A DNA stretch of 64,000 nt. Source: Actinomyces bowdenii (GTDB taxonomy: Bacteria > Actinomycetota > Actinomycetes > Actinomycetales > Actinomycetaceae). The stretch is taken from assembly GCF_017592395.1 (NCBI RefSeq), contig NZ_JAGFOU010000011.1:33030-97029 (forward strand). The letters run 5' to 3'. This document shows, one piece after another, positions 28,961-37,091 of the stretch (its first letter is position 1; the number at the start of each line of letters is the position of its first letter). Both the position numbers and the translations under genes were made by a program. Under the pieces are notes generated by a model. It searched no databases. It was given only the letters and a program-made list of their open reading frames with translations, and had not been told where the DNA came from.

Positions 28961-29440
28961 ATGATCGCAGCACCGACATCCCTGGAGGAGGTCGCCCGGG
29001 AGGCTGATGAGGCGACGCGGGCTGCCAGAGCGCGCCTGGTCGCCGCCGTCCGGGAGGCGTACAACACGGGTATGCCTCAAACGGAGATCGCCCGTCGCAT
29101 CGGCCGCTCCCAGCCTGAGGTCTCACGGCTGGTGCGCTTCCATGGCACAACCCCTCTTGCGAGGCGGCTGAGACGGCATCGACACGAGGTCCTTCGCATC
29201 ATCGGTGATGCGGGAGGCTCCAAGGTAAGAGTCTTCGGCTCGGTCGCGACGGGGCGGGAACGAGAGGGTTCCGACATCGATCTGCTGTTCCACATGGACA
29301 GGCCCATGGGCCTGATGCGGCTGTCACGTCTTGAGCTCGAGCTCGAGCAGATCCTTGGAGTGGAGGTCGATCTCGTCCCCGACTCCACTATCGCCCCCTA
29401 CATCAGGAATCGAGTCATGTCGGAGGCGACACCACTGTGA
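28961..29440 (+). CDS. HTH-nucleotidyltransferase, MntA-like antitoxin
   Basis: A 159-residue fusion with a different N-terminal DNA-binding domain from the pair at 23 kb. Residues about 20-65 form a helix-turn-helix (NTGMPQTEIARRIGRSQPEV), and 85-159 a minimal nucleotidyltransferase with VFGSVATGREREGSDIDLLF; Gly93-Ser94 and Asp105/Asp107 are the catalytic pattern. It should adenylylate the HEPN protein encoded next. The ATG at 28961 lies 6 nt from TATATT and lacks a ribosome binding site. It is divergent from lhr. Confidence 0.85.
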   Translation: MIAAPTSLEEVAREADEATRAARARLVAAVREAYNTGMPQTEIARRIGRSQPEVSRLVRFHGTTPLARRLRRHRHEVLRIIGDAGGSKVRVFGSVATGREREGSDIDLLFHMDRPMGLMRLSRLELELEQILGVEVDLVPDSTIAPYIRNRVMSEATPL

Positions 29441-29811
29441 CCCCTACGAGCAGAACGCCGGATGAGCTCCTGCAGGAGGCGCTGTTCCACTGTGAGCGTG
29501 CGATGTCTTATGCGCAGCGCGATCTGTCGGACATGATGGCACTCGACGCTGTCGCCCTGCGGATCGTGGCCGGAATCGACGCCATTGGCGCATTGCCCGA
29601 GGGCCTCCGCTCCGAGGTCGCAGGAGGCGACTGGCCTGTCATCCGCGGGATGCGCAATCGGATCGTTCACGGCTATGTCGCCGTTGACTCAGAGGTGCTG
29701 GCAACCACCGCCCAGGAGGATGTGCCAGTTCTTGTTCACGCGCTCCGTGACGCCATCGAGCGACGAGGCGCCGGCCAGCGTATGGACGGCGCCGCCGATA
29801 CCCATGCGTGA
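29437..29811 (+). CDS. HEPN-domain protein, HepT toxin
   Basis: A 124-residue four-helix protein with the classic HepT motif MRNRIVHGY: Arg73, His78 and Tyr80 give R-x4-H-x-Y, where Tyr is the residue poly-adenylylated by MntA in characterised pairs. The GTG start at 29437 shares GTGA with the antitoxin stop, so expression is coupled. The last nine residues (MDGAADTHA) come from the duplicated element shared with 28857-28905, so the native C-terminus may have been replaced at a recombination junction. Confidence 0.85.
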   Translation: MTPTSRTPDELLQEALFHCERAMSYAQRDLSDMMALDAVALRIVAGIDAIGALPEGLRSEVAGGDWPVIRGMRNRIVHGYVAVDSEVLATTAQEDVPVLVHALRDAIERRGAGQRMDGAADTHA

Positions 29812-29828
29812 GGGCTGCTCGTGCGCCG
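29781..29828. repeat. Right copy of the direct repeat flanking the second nucleotidyltransferase/HEPN pair
   Basis: Matches 28857-28905. The distance between copies is 924 bp, which is just the size of the toxin-antitoxin pair with its promoter. It includes the HEPN stop codon and ends about 120 bp before jetA. Confidence 0.85.
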
Positions 29829-29948
29829 TGCAGTCGGCCGTGGCGGGGTCAGTGGGGCCATCGGCCCTCTGAGCGGCATGCCGCCGGGCTGACGGAGGCC
29901 TCGCGGGGACCGGCGGCCGGGCGCTTCGGGCTCGGGCGGCCGACCCGC

Positions 29949-29954
29949 TAGCCT
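29949..29954 (+). promoter_or_regulatory. -10 element of the jetABC-like operon (leaderless type)
   Basis: TAGCCT ends 8 nt before the GTG start at 29963, with no ribosome binding site between. Confidence 0.5.
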
Positions 29955-29962
29955 TCACCCTC

Positions 29963-31456
29963 GTGACCATGCTCCGAGCTCAGGCCGCCTACCAGCGGGC
30001 GGCAGCGGCCTTCAAGAGCCCGACCCTCGACCTCCTCCACGGGCGCCACGCCCCCTTCGTCGTCGCCGCCCTGTCCCTGCTCTTCACCGCCGAGCGCCCC
30101 GCGGTCCCGGTGGCCGAGGCCCACGCCGAGGTCGGCGACATCGCCGAGCAGCTGCGCGCCGCCGGCTACGGCGATGACGAGCGCGGCCTGCCCACCGGCT
30201 CCGGGCGGGACCTGTGCCGCTACTGGGCGCGGGTGGGCTGGCTCATCCCCCAGATCGAGGAGGGCGCCGAGGTCTACCGCCTCTCAGCCCACGCCGTGGG
30301 CGCCCTGGAGATCGTCGGCCGCACCGGGGCGGGCCGCTCCCGCGTCTCGCGCTCCCGCATGCGCACCCTCCTGGAGAGCGTCGACCAGCTCGTGCGCTCG
30401 GCCGAGACCAGCCCCATGGCCCGCATGGCCCGCCTGGTCGCCCAGCGCGCCGAGATCGAGGCCGAGATCGAGCGCGTCAGCCGCGGGCACATCGAGCCCG
30501 TCGACGACGACCAGCTCCTGGAGGAGGCCGAGAACGTCCTGCACCTGTCCCAGGAGCTGCCCGCCGACTTCGCCAGGGTGGCCGAGTCCATCAAGGCCAT
30601 GCAGCGCGACGTCGTCACCGAGCTGCGCCGCGACATCCGGCCCACGGGCGAGGTCCTGCGCGAGTACCTCCTGCGCGGCCAGCACGTCATGGAGGCCACC
30701 GCGGAGGGACGGGCCTTCGCCGGTGCCCTGCGCCTCCTGGGCGACCCTGAGCACCTCGAGCGGCTCAACGACCAGCTGGGCGAGGTCCTGGACCGCCCCT
30801 TCGCCAGGCTCATGCCCCCCGACCAGCAGCGCGAGCTGCGGGCGGTGGCCGCACGGGTCGAGCAGGGAGTCCAGGAGGTCCTCACCGCCCAGCGCCGCGC
30901 CTCCCACGTCATCACCGCCCAGGTGCGCACCCACGACCCCGTGCGCGACCGCGAGGTCGACGACCTGCTGCGCTCGGTCATGGCCTCCCTGCAGTCCTGG
31001 ATGCAGGAGCCCCGCGGCGGGCCCGCCCCCATCCCGCTGCGCACCCTGCCGACGGCCGACCTGGGCCACCTGCGCCAATCGCTCAGCGATCCGCACCCGC
31101 CCCAGGCCCCCGAGCCGCTGCGCCAGGGCGAGGACGTCGAGTTCCTGGACACCGACACCCGCGCCTGGGGAGGCCCCCACTACGGCGAGCTGGAGGACCA
31201 CATCGCCGCCATGGAGGCCGACCGCTTCGACCTGGCCCAGGCCTTCCAGGCGGCGGATGAGGGCATCCGCCGCCCCGTCGACCTGCTGGGCCTGCTGGAG
31301 ATCGCCCACCGCAACGGCATGACCGAGGGCGAGGAGGTCAGCGTCGTCGAGGCCCTGCGCCCCGACGGCACCGTGCGCCGCTTCGCCTTCGCCGCCGTCA
31401 CCGCCAGCACCCGCAGCCCGCGCGAGGGCGCCCACCACGAGGAGGACGGCCAGTGA
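29963..31456 (+). CDS. jetA: JetA/MksF-like kleisin (DUF3375 family)
   Basis: A 497-residue protein of the DUF3375 family, the kleisin of MksBEF condensins and of Wadjet anti-plasmid systems. The N-terminus (FKSPTLDLLHGRHAPFVVAAL) is the family hallmark; winged-helix and long helical segments follow (about 130-250), and the conserved SQELPADFARVAESIKAMQRDV region is clear. Start: GTG at 29963 behind a TAGCCT -10; ATG at 29969 is also possible. Its stop overlaps the next start (GTGA), and all three genes of the unit are coupled that way. Wadjet assignment follows the DUF3375-DUF4194-SMC order; without JetD a chromosomal Mks condensin role is equally possible. Confidence 0.88.
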   Translation: MTMLRAQAAYQRAAAAFKSPTLDLLHGRHAPFVVAALSLLFTAERPAVPVAEAHAEVGDIAEQLRAAGYGDDERGLPTGSGRDLCRYWARVGWLIPQIEEGAEVYRLSAHAVGALEIVGRTGAGRSRVSRSRMRTLLESVDQLVRSAETSPMARMARLVAQRAEIEAEIERVSRGHIEPVDDDQLLEEAENVLHLSQELPADFARVAESIKAMQRDVVTELRRDIRPTGEVLREYLLRGQHVMEATAEGRAFAGALRLLGDPEHLERLNDQLGEVLDRPFARLMPPDQQRELRAVAARVEQGVQEVLTAQRRASHVITAQVRTHDPVRDREVDDLLRSVMASLQSWMQEPRGGPAPIPLRTLPTADLGHLRQSLSDPHPPQAPEPLRQGEDVEFLDTDTRAWGGPHYGELEDHIAAMEADRFDLAQAFQAADEGIRRPVDLLGLLEIAHRNGMTEGEEVSVVEALRPDGTVRRFAFAAVTASTRSPREGAHHEEDGQ

Positions 31457-32244
31457 GCCAGGAGATCCCCAGCACCCCGATGGACCAGGAGGGCCCCTTC
31501 CTCGAGCCCGTCCCCATGGAGGAGGACACCGAGCAGTGCTTCCCCGGGGACCGCGGCGTCCTGGAGCCGGCGGTGCGCCGCGTCCTGGTGCGCCTGCTCC
31601 GGCAGCGCTTCCTGGAGGCGGCGCGCCACCGCGAGGAGTGGAGGATCCTGGTGGACAACCGGCAGGTCATCGAGTCCCGCCTCAACGACCTGTTCATCCG
31701 CCTCGTGATCGACCTCGACCGCGGCCTGGCCTACAAGCAGCAGGTCCGCTCCCAGGACGTCGACGCCCCCATCCTGCTGCGCGACGAGCCCTACTCGCGC
31801 GCCGAGACCCTCGTCCTGGTCTACCTGCGCACCGTCTACCAGCGCGAGTCCACCGCCGGGGAGAGCGCCGCCCGCGTCGACGTCGAGGAGGTCGAGCAGA
31901 CCGTGCTCAGCTACTTCGCCCAGGGCGACCGGGACACCGCCAGGAGGCAGACCACGATCCGCCGGGCCCTGGACCGGCTGAGCCGCGAGGGGCTCATCGA
32001 GGAGGAGTCCGAGGGGCGATACCTCATCAGCCCGCTCATCGAGATCATCCTCAGCGCCAACCGCCTGCGCGAGCTCGACGCCTGGCTGCGCGCCCACACG
32101 GGCCAGGGGGAGCACTCAGTCGAGCACCCCGGGAGCCCTGAGCCGGAGCGCCCCGAGGCCGCCGAGGCCTCCGGCATCCCCGCACCCCCCGACGGCACGC
32201 CCTCCCACCAGGTGGACGACGAGCACCCAGGAGACCCGCTGTGA
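31453..32244 (+). CDS. jetB: JetB/MksE-like subunit (DUF4194 family)
   Basis: A 263-residue protein of the DUF4194 family, the KITE-type winged-helix partner of the kleisin. The N-terminus is acidic (residues 1-45). The core has RVLVRLLRQRFLEAARHREEW, RLNDLFIRLVIDLDRGLAYK and TLVLVYLRTVYQRESTAG, and the last winged helix is RRALDRLSREGLIEEE. The C-terminal 45 residues are a Pro/Glu/Ser-rich tail. GTGA overlaps join it to the genes on both sides, expected for subunits needed in fixed ratio. Confidence 0.88.
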   Translation: MSQEIPSTPMDQEGPFLEPVPMEEDTEQCFPGDRGVLEPAVRRVLVRLLRQRFLEAARHREEWRILVDNRQVIESRLNDLFIRLVIDLDRGLAYKQQVRSQDVDAPILLRDEPYSRAETLVLVYLRTVYQRESTAGESAARVDVEEVEQTVLSYFAQGDRDTARRQTTIRRALDRLSREGLIEEESEGRYLISPLIEIILSANRLRELDAWLRAHTGQGEHSVEHPGSPEPERPEAAEASGIPAPPDGTPSHQVDDEHPGDPL

Positions 32245-35200
32245 CCATGCTCGACACGCTCTTCGGCCTCATCCCCGCCCAGTCCCGGGGGCAGCAGTGG
32301 CTGGCCGAGGAGCTCCAGCTCATCAACTGGGGCGGCTACGACGGCGGGCCCCACCGCGTCCGCTTCTCCCCGGGTGCCACCCTGCTGTGCGGGGGCTCGG
32401 GCTCGGGCAAGTCCACCCTCATGGACGCCTACATCGCGCTCATGATGCCGCACACCACCCCCTTCAACGGCGCCTCCAACGGCGGGGTCTCGGGGCGGGC
32501 CCGCAGCGGGGACCAGCGCAATATCCTGTCCTACGGGCGCGGCAAGATCGATGAGTCGCGCACCGAGGAGGGCACCCGCATGCGCGTCCTGCGCGGCGAT
32601 GGCCGCGACACCTGGACGGCGGTGGCCATGACCTGGGCCGATCACGACGGCTCCCGCTTCACCGCGGTGCGCGCCTGGTACATCCCCGCCTCGGCCCGCG
32701 CCCTGGAGGAGACGGTCAAGGTGCGCGGTGTCGTCGATGGCCCCTTCGACCTGGCCGACCTGGAGCAGGCCGCCGCCCAGCGACTGGCGGCCCCGGCCCT
32801 GCGGGCCGCAGGCCTGGAGACCATGGCCACCGACCGCGAGTTCCTGGCCCGCATGTACTCGGTGCTGGGCATCGGGGCCGCCGGCTCGGGCGCCAAGGCC
32901 ATGGGGCTGCTGGCCAGGATCCAGGCCGGCCAGCAGATCAGCACCGTCGATGAGCTCTACAAGCGCATGGTCCTGGAGGCCCCCGAGACCCTGGCGGCGG
33001 CCGAGGCGGTGGTGGCCCACTTCGATGAGCTCGACGCCACCCGCGAGCGCATGGTCACCGCCCAGAAGCAGGTGCGGGCCCTGGCGCCCATCCGCCAGAT
33101 GCGCGAGCGGATCGAGCAGGCCGGCGAGCGCCTGCGGCTCATCGACCGCATCGGCTCCTTCTCCCAGGCCGGCTCCCGGGCTGCGCTGTGGCGCCATGAG
33201 CGCCGGCTGGGCCTGCTGCGCGAGGTGGAGGATGAGCTGCACGGCCGCAAGCGGGAGGCCGATGCCGTGCTGCGCGAGCGCGAGGCCGCGGCGCGCACGG
33301 CCCAGGCTGAGTACGAGGCGGCCCTGGAGGTGGTGCGCCACTCGGGGGGAGGGCGGCTGGAGGCCGCCGAGCGCGAGCTGCGTGCCGTGGAGCGGCGCCT
33401 GGAGGATGTGCGCCGGGCCCGCGAGCGCTTCGCCGAGGCCACCGCCTGCCTGGAGGCGCGGGTGACCACCGAGAAGGACTTCGCCGCCCTGGCCCGGCGG
33501 GCGCGCGCCGAGCTGGACCGTCCGCGGGGCCGAACGGCGCTGCGCAGCGCCTACGCCGAGGCCCGGGCCCGGGCCACCGCCCTGCGCCGGGACCTGGAGG
33601 AGGCCCAGGCGGAGCGGGAGCTGGCGCGGGGACGCCAGGACAGCATCCCCACCCGCCTCCACGACTCGCGGCGGATGCTGGCCGAGGCGGCGGGATTGAG
33701 CTCCTCCGAGCTGCCCTTCGTGGGCGAGCTGGTGGAGGTGCGCGCCGAGTTCGAGCCGTGGCGCGAGGCCTTCAACCTGGCGCTGGGCGGTTTCGCCACC
33801 ACCCTGCTCATCGATGCCGCCCACCTGGAGCGATTCCGCGAGGCCATCAACGCGGTGCGCACGCCTGCCAGGCTGCGCTACGAGGGGGTCCACACGGGCC
33901 TGGAGCGCCGGGGGGAGCCGGATCCCCGCAGCCTGCCGGGACGCCTGGACTACCGCGAGACCGTCTTCACCGGCTGGCTCAGGGACCGCCTGGAGCAGCA
34001 GTTCGGCTTCATCTGCGTCGATTCCGCGCGCGAGCTGCGCGACCACCCCAGGGCCCTGACCCTGACCGGCCAGGTCTCCCAGGGCGGCCGCGGCGCCCAC
34101 GGCGGGCAGGGCGGGCGCAATGTGCTCGGCTTCTCCTCCCACCGCCGCCTGGAGGAGCTGGACCGGGAGATCTCCGCCCTGCGCGAGCGGGCCGAGCGGG
34201 CGGCGCGGGAGCAGGAGCGCGCCGAGGAGGACCTGGACACCATGGAGGCCCGGCACGGCGCCTGCGCCAGGGTCCTGGAGACCGATTGGGCGCAGATCGA
34301 CGTCGCCTCCGTGGAGCGCGAGCGCCAGCGGTGGAGCGGGGTCATCGCCGAGGTCTCCTCCTCCAGCCCCCGGATCGCCGAGCTGCAGCAGCGCTGCACG
34401 GTGCTTCAGGCCCGGGTCGACGGCCTGCGCGAGGGGATCGGGCGCGCCAAGGCCAGGCAGGAGCAGATCGAGGCCCAGTGGGCGGCCAACACCGATGCCG
34501 TCGACGAGGCCCAGACGGCGCTGGATGAGGCGCGGGAGGAGGATGGGGTCATCCTCTCCGAGGAGGAGCAGGCCTACCTCGATGGGCGCTTCCCCCTGGA
34601 GGAGCCCGCGGGGACCGGGTCAGCCCCCTCGCCCAACGCGCGGCTGGAGCGCTTCGATGCCGCTCTCTCGACGGCCTCGCGGCTGGTGGAGGAGGACCGG
34701 CGCTCCGCCATGGAGACCGTGGGCCAGCAGCGCGAGGCACTGCGCCGCACCCTGGAGGGCTTCCTGGACACCTGGCCCAACCCGAGCCTGCGGGCCGACC
34801 CGGACACCTCCCTGAAGGACTTCGAGCGGATCCTCCAGGACCTGGAGACCAGCGGCCTGCACGAGCTGGAGGCCCAGTGGCGCAACAGCCTCCTGAGGCT
34901 GTCGGGCAATGACCTGACCAACCTGGACTCCTCGCTCAGCCGCGCCCGGAGGGAGATCCAGGAGCGCATCGCGCCGGTCAACCGGATCATGGAGGATCTG
35001 CCCTTCTACGACGACGACCACCGGCTGCAGATCAGCCTGCACGAGAACCAGTCCGAGGTGCGGCGCCGCTTCCGCAGGGAGCTGCGGGAGGTGCGCGGGC
35101 TCATCGATGCGGCCAGCAGCGACGCCCAGCGCGAGCAGGCCTATGGGCGGATGTCCCGGCTCATCGACAGGATCCGCCGTGATGCCCCCGATGTCGCCAC

Positions 35201-35645
35201 CCTCATCGATGTGCGCACGCATGTGCGCATCAGTGCCGAGAAGGTCCACGCCCGCACCAAGGAGCATGCCGCCCTGTACGACCACATCGGGGAGAAGTCC
35301 GGAGGGGAGTCCCAGGAGCTCATCGCCTTCATCGTGGGGGCCGCCCTGCGCTACCAGCTCGGCGACGCCGATGCGGCCCGGCCCCGCTACGCCGTGGTCT
35401 TCCTCGACGAGGCCCTCATCAAGGCCGATGCCCGCTTCACCCAGCGGGCCATCGGCGCCTGGCGGGGCCTGGGATTCCAGCTGGTCATCGGGGCCCCCAA
35501 CGACAAGTACAGTGCCATCGAGCCCCATGTCGAGGCCGAGTACGACATCCTCAAGGACACCCGCGGCCGTTCCTGGGCCAAGCCGAAGGTCGCGCTGCCC
35601 GGTGGCGGCGCCGTGGGGCAGGACGGCGCGCGGGGCGCCGGCTGA
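32241..35645 (+). CDS. jetC: JetC/MksB-like SMC ATPase
   Basis: A 1134-residue SbcC/MukB-like ATPase. The N-terminal head has Walker A GGSGSGKSTLMDAYIALMMP (51-70). The middle holds two long coiled coils rich in Arg/Glu/Ala (about 270-490 and 630-780) around a globular hinge. The C-terminal head has the ABC signature KSGGESQELIAF near 1018 and Walker B YAVVFLDEALIKAD near 1053, so the ATPase looks competent. The GTG at 32241 overlaps the jetB stop; an ATG two codons on is an alternative. It is the last gene of the operon: nothing resembling the TOPRIM/DUF2220 nuclease JetD (MksG) follows or precedes. Confidence 0.92.
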   Translation: MTMLDTLFGLIPAQSRGQQWLAEELQLINWGGYDGGPHRVRFSPGATLLCGGSGSGKSTLMDAYIALMMPHTTPFNGASNGGVSGRARSGDQRNILSYGRGKIDESRTEEGTRMRVLRGDGRDTWTAVAMTWADHDGSRFTAVRAWYIPASARALEETVKVRGVVDGPFDLADLEQAAAQRLAAPALRAAGLETMATDREFLARMYSVLGIGAAGSGAKAMGLLARIQAGQQISTVDELYKRMVLEAPETLAAAEAVVAHFDELDATRERMVTAQKQVRALAPIRQMRERIEQAGERLRLIDRIGSFSQAGSRAALWRHERRLGLLREVEDELHGRKREADAVLREREAAARTAQAEYEAALEVVRHSGGGRLEAAERELRAVERRLEDVRRARERFAEATACLEARVTTEKDFAALARRARAELDRPRGRTALRSAYAEARARATALRRDLEEAQAERELARGRQDSIPTRLHDSRRMLAEAAGLSSSELPFVGELVEVRAEFEPWREAFNLALGGFATTLLIDAAHLERFREAINAVRTPARLRYEGVHTGLERRGEPDPRSLPGRLDYRETVFTGWLRDRLEQQFGFICVDSARELRDHPRALTLTGQVSQGGRGAHGGQGGRNVLGFSSHRRLEELDREISALRERAERAAREQERAEEDLDTMEARHGACARVLETDWAQIDVASVERERQRWSGVIAEVSSSSPRIAELQQRCTVLQARVDGLREGIGRAKARQEQIEAQWAANTDAVDEAQTALDEAREEDGVILSEEEQAYLDGRFPLEEPAGTGSAPSPNARLERFDAALSTASRLVEEDRRSAMETVGQQREALRRTLEGFLDTWPNPSLRADPDTSLKDFERILQDLETSGLHELEAQWRNSLLRLSGNDLTNLDSSLSRARREIQERIAPVNRIMEDLPFYDDDHRLQISLHENQSEVRRRFRRELREVRGLIDAASSDAQREQAYGRMSRLIDRIRRDAPDVATLIDVRTHVRISAEKVHARTKEHAALYDHIGEKSGGESQELIAFIVGAALRYQLGDADAARPRYAVVFLDEALIKADARFTQRAIGAWRGLGFQLVIGAPNDKYSAIEPHVEAEYDILKDTRGRSWAKPKVALPGGGAVGQDGARGAG

Positions 35646-35958
35646 GGCGGCTGCTGATCGACTGCTGTGGTCACTGGCCCCGGCCGGGCGCGCCTGGAGC
35701 GGGATCACAGGGAACGGCGCCCCCGCATGGAGCCACTTACCAGGAGAAGCCCAACCTGTCACCCCCTTGGGTCACAGGACGGCGTCAGAAAGGTCACGGT
35801 CGGATCACGCGCCGATGACGCCATGGTTGTGGTTGAGTACATCGCGTTGGAGGCAGGGGGCCGCACAGCCCACTGCTGGTCCCACCGCGCATCGACGCAG
35901 ATCCCCAGTTCCCGGGATCACCTCCGCGATGCCGTGCCCCGAGCAAGAGAGAACAACC
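35646..35958 (+). other. Intergenic region before the CAP gene
   Basis: These 313 bases carry no supported gene on either strand. Several GGTCAC/GATCAC words occur in the first half (about 35670-35810), without a clear fixed spacing. A weak GAGAG lies just before the CAP start. No jetD-like reading frame is present. Confidence 0.6.
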
Positions 35959-36948
35959 ATGATGATCAAGCGCGCTATCGCCGCCGCCGTCCTGGCCGCC
36001 GCACCGCTCGCCCTCGCCTCGCCCGCCGTTGCGGTCCAGGCCGAGCCGCCCGCCGCCGTGGGGGTCCGGCCCTCCGCCATCACCGCTGAGGGCGCCGGCT
36101 ACGCCCAGACGGTGCTGGACAAGGTCAACGAGCTGCGAGCGAGCCAGGGCCTCCAGCCGGTCACCCGCTTCGTCGAGCTGGACAACGTGGCCCAGGGCTG
36201 GACCGAGCAGATGGCCGCCGGCGGATTCCTGGAGCACAACCCCTCCTTCTCCCAGTCCTACCCCGCGGGCTGGAGCGGTGCCTCGGAGAACATCGCCACC
36301 ACCGGCGGGCCCTCCTCCACCGCGGATGTCGGCACCATGATGTTCGAGCTGTGGCTCAACTCCCCGGGTCACTACAAGAACATGGTCGACCCCGATGCCA
36401 ACGCCATCGGCATCGGCTTCGCCCTGGACTCCAAGGGCTCCTGGTACGCCACCCAGAACTTCGCGGCCTACTCGGACACCTCCTCGCTGACCCAGACGGG
36501 CGGCAGCAACGGTGGCAGCACGGGCACCACCCCGCCGGACACGACGACGCCCCCGGCTCCGCCCACGAGCCAGCAGCCGCCGGCCCCGCCGACGACCACG
36601 GCGCCGGCCCCCACGCCCTCCACCTCGGCCCCGGCCGCCCCGCCCACCACTGAGAGCGCTCCGCCGGCAACCCCCAGTGCCCCGGCCACGGAGACGACTG
36701 CGCCCGCCCCCAGTGCGCCCTCCACCACGGTGCAGACCACCAGCACAAGCACCCAGACGGCGGGCGCCCCCTCAGTCCCGGGGGTCACGGCCAGCGCCAG
36801 CGCGCCCGTGGTCACCGCCGGCGGCAGCACCCCCGGCGGCCCGACTCTGGCCAACACGGGCACCAGCATCGCCGCGGCCCTCATCGCCCAGGCGCTGATC
36901 GGAGCCGGGCTGTTCCTCATGTGGACCCGTCGCCGCCGCCACAGCTGA
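35959..36948 (+). CDS. Cell-wall-anchored CAP/SCP-domain protein
   Basis: A 329-residue surface protein. Residues 1-30 are a signal peptide (basic KR, alanine-rich core, cut near AVAVQA). Residues about 45-175 are a CAP domain (VLDKVNELRASQGLQPV, FLEHNPSF, WSGASENIATTGG, ELWLNSPGHYKNMVDPDANA, QNFAAYS); His and Glu positions of the CAP cavity are kept. Residues about 180-290 are a Pro/Thr/Ser-rich stalk. It ends with a sorting signal, LANTG, a hydrophobic helix and RRRRHS. LAxTG is a variant of LPxTG used by class E sortases of actinomycetes. It is exported and wall-linked; bacterial CAP function is mostly unknown. Confidence 0.93.
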   Translation: MMIKRAIAAAVLAAAPLALASPAVAVQAEPPAAVGVRPSAITAEGAGYAQTVLDKVNELRASQGLQPVTRFVELDNVAQGWTEQMAAGGFLEHNPSFSQSYPAGWSGASENIATTGGPSSTADVGTMMFELWLNSPGHYKNMVDPDANAIGIGFALDSKGSWYATQNFAAYSDTSSLTQTGGSNGGSTGTTPPDTTTPPAPPTSQQPPAPPTTTAPAPTPSTSAPAAPPTTESAPPATPSAPATETTAPAPSAPSTTVQTTSTSTQTAGAPSVPGVTASASAPVVTAGGSTPGGPTLANTGTSIAAALIAQALIGAGLFLMWTRRRRHS

Positions 36949-36990
36949 CAGGACGCGGACACGGCGCTGCGCAGGACGCAGCCATCCCCA

Positions 36991-37031
36991 CGCGGGTGCG
37001 CCCGGGGCTACTGGCCCCGGGCGCACCCGCG
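36991..37031. terminator. Strong hairpin terminator after the CAP gene
   Basis: An 18-bp perfect stem (arms 36991-37008 and 37014-37031) closes the 5-nt loop TACTG. It lies 42 bp past the CAP stop and 60 bp before the next gene. Confidence 0.8.
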
Positions 37032-37091
37032 TCCTGCCTCCGGGGCCGGGAGCCAGGCGCCCCAGGGGCCAGGACCTGAGAGGATAGGGGG

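Noticed and set aside
26793..28964. A 723-codon open frame on the plus strand opposite lhr
   Set aside because: It mirrors helicase codons and has no domain or ribosome binding site. Only its last codons (MDGAADTHA) are of interest, as part of the direct repeat.
35107..35958. N-terminal extension of the CAP protein into jetC
   Set aside because: The frame is open but runs through jetC in another phase; the signal peptide beginning at 35959 fixes the true start.
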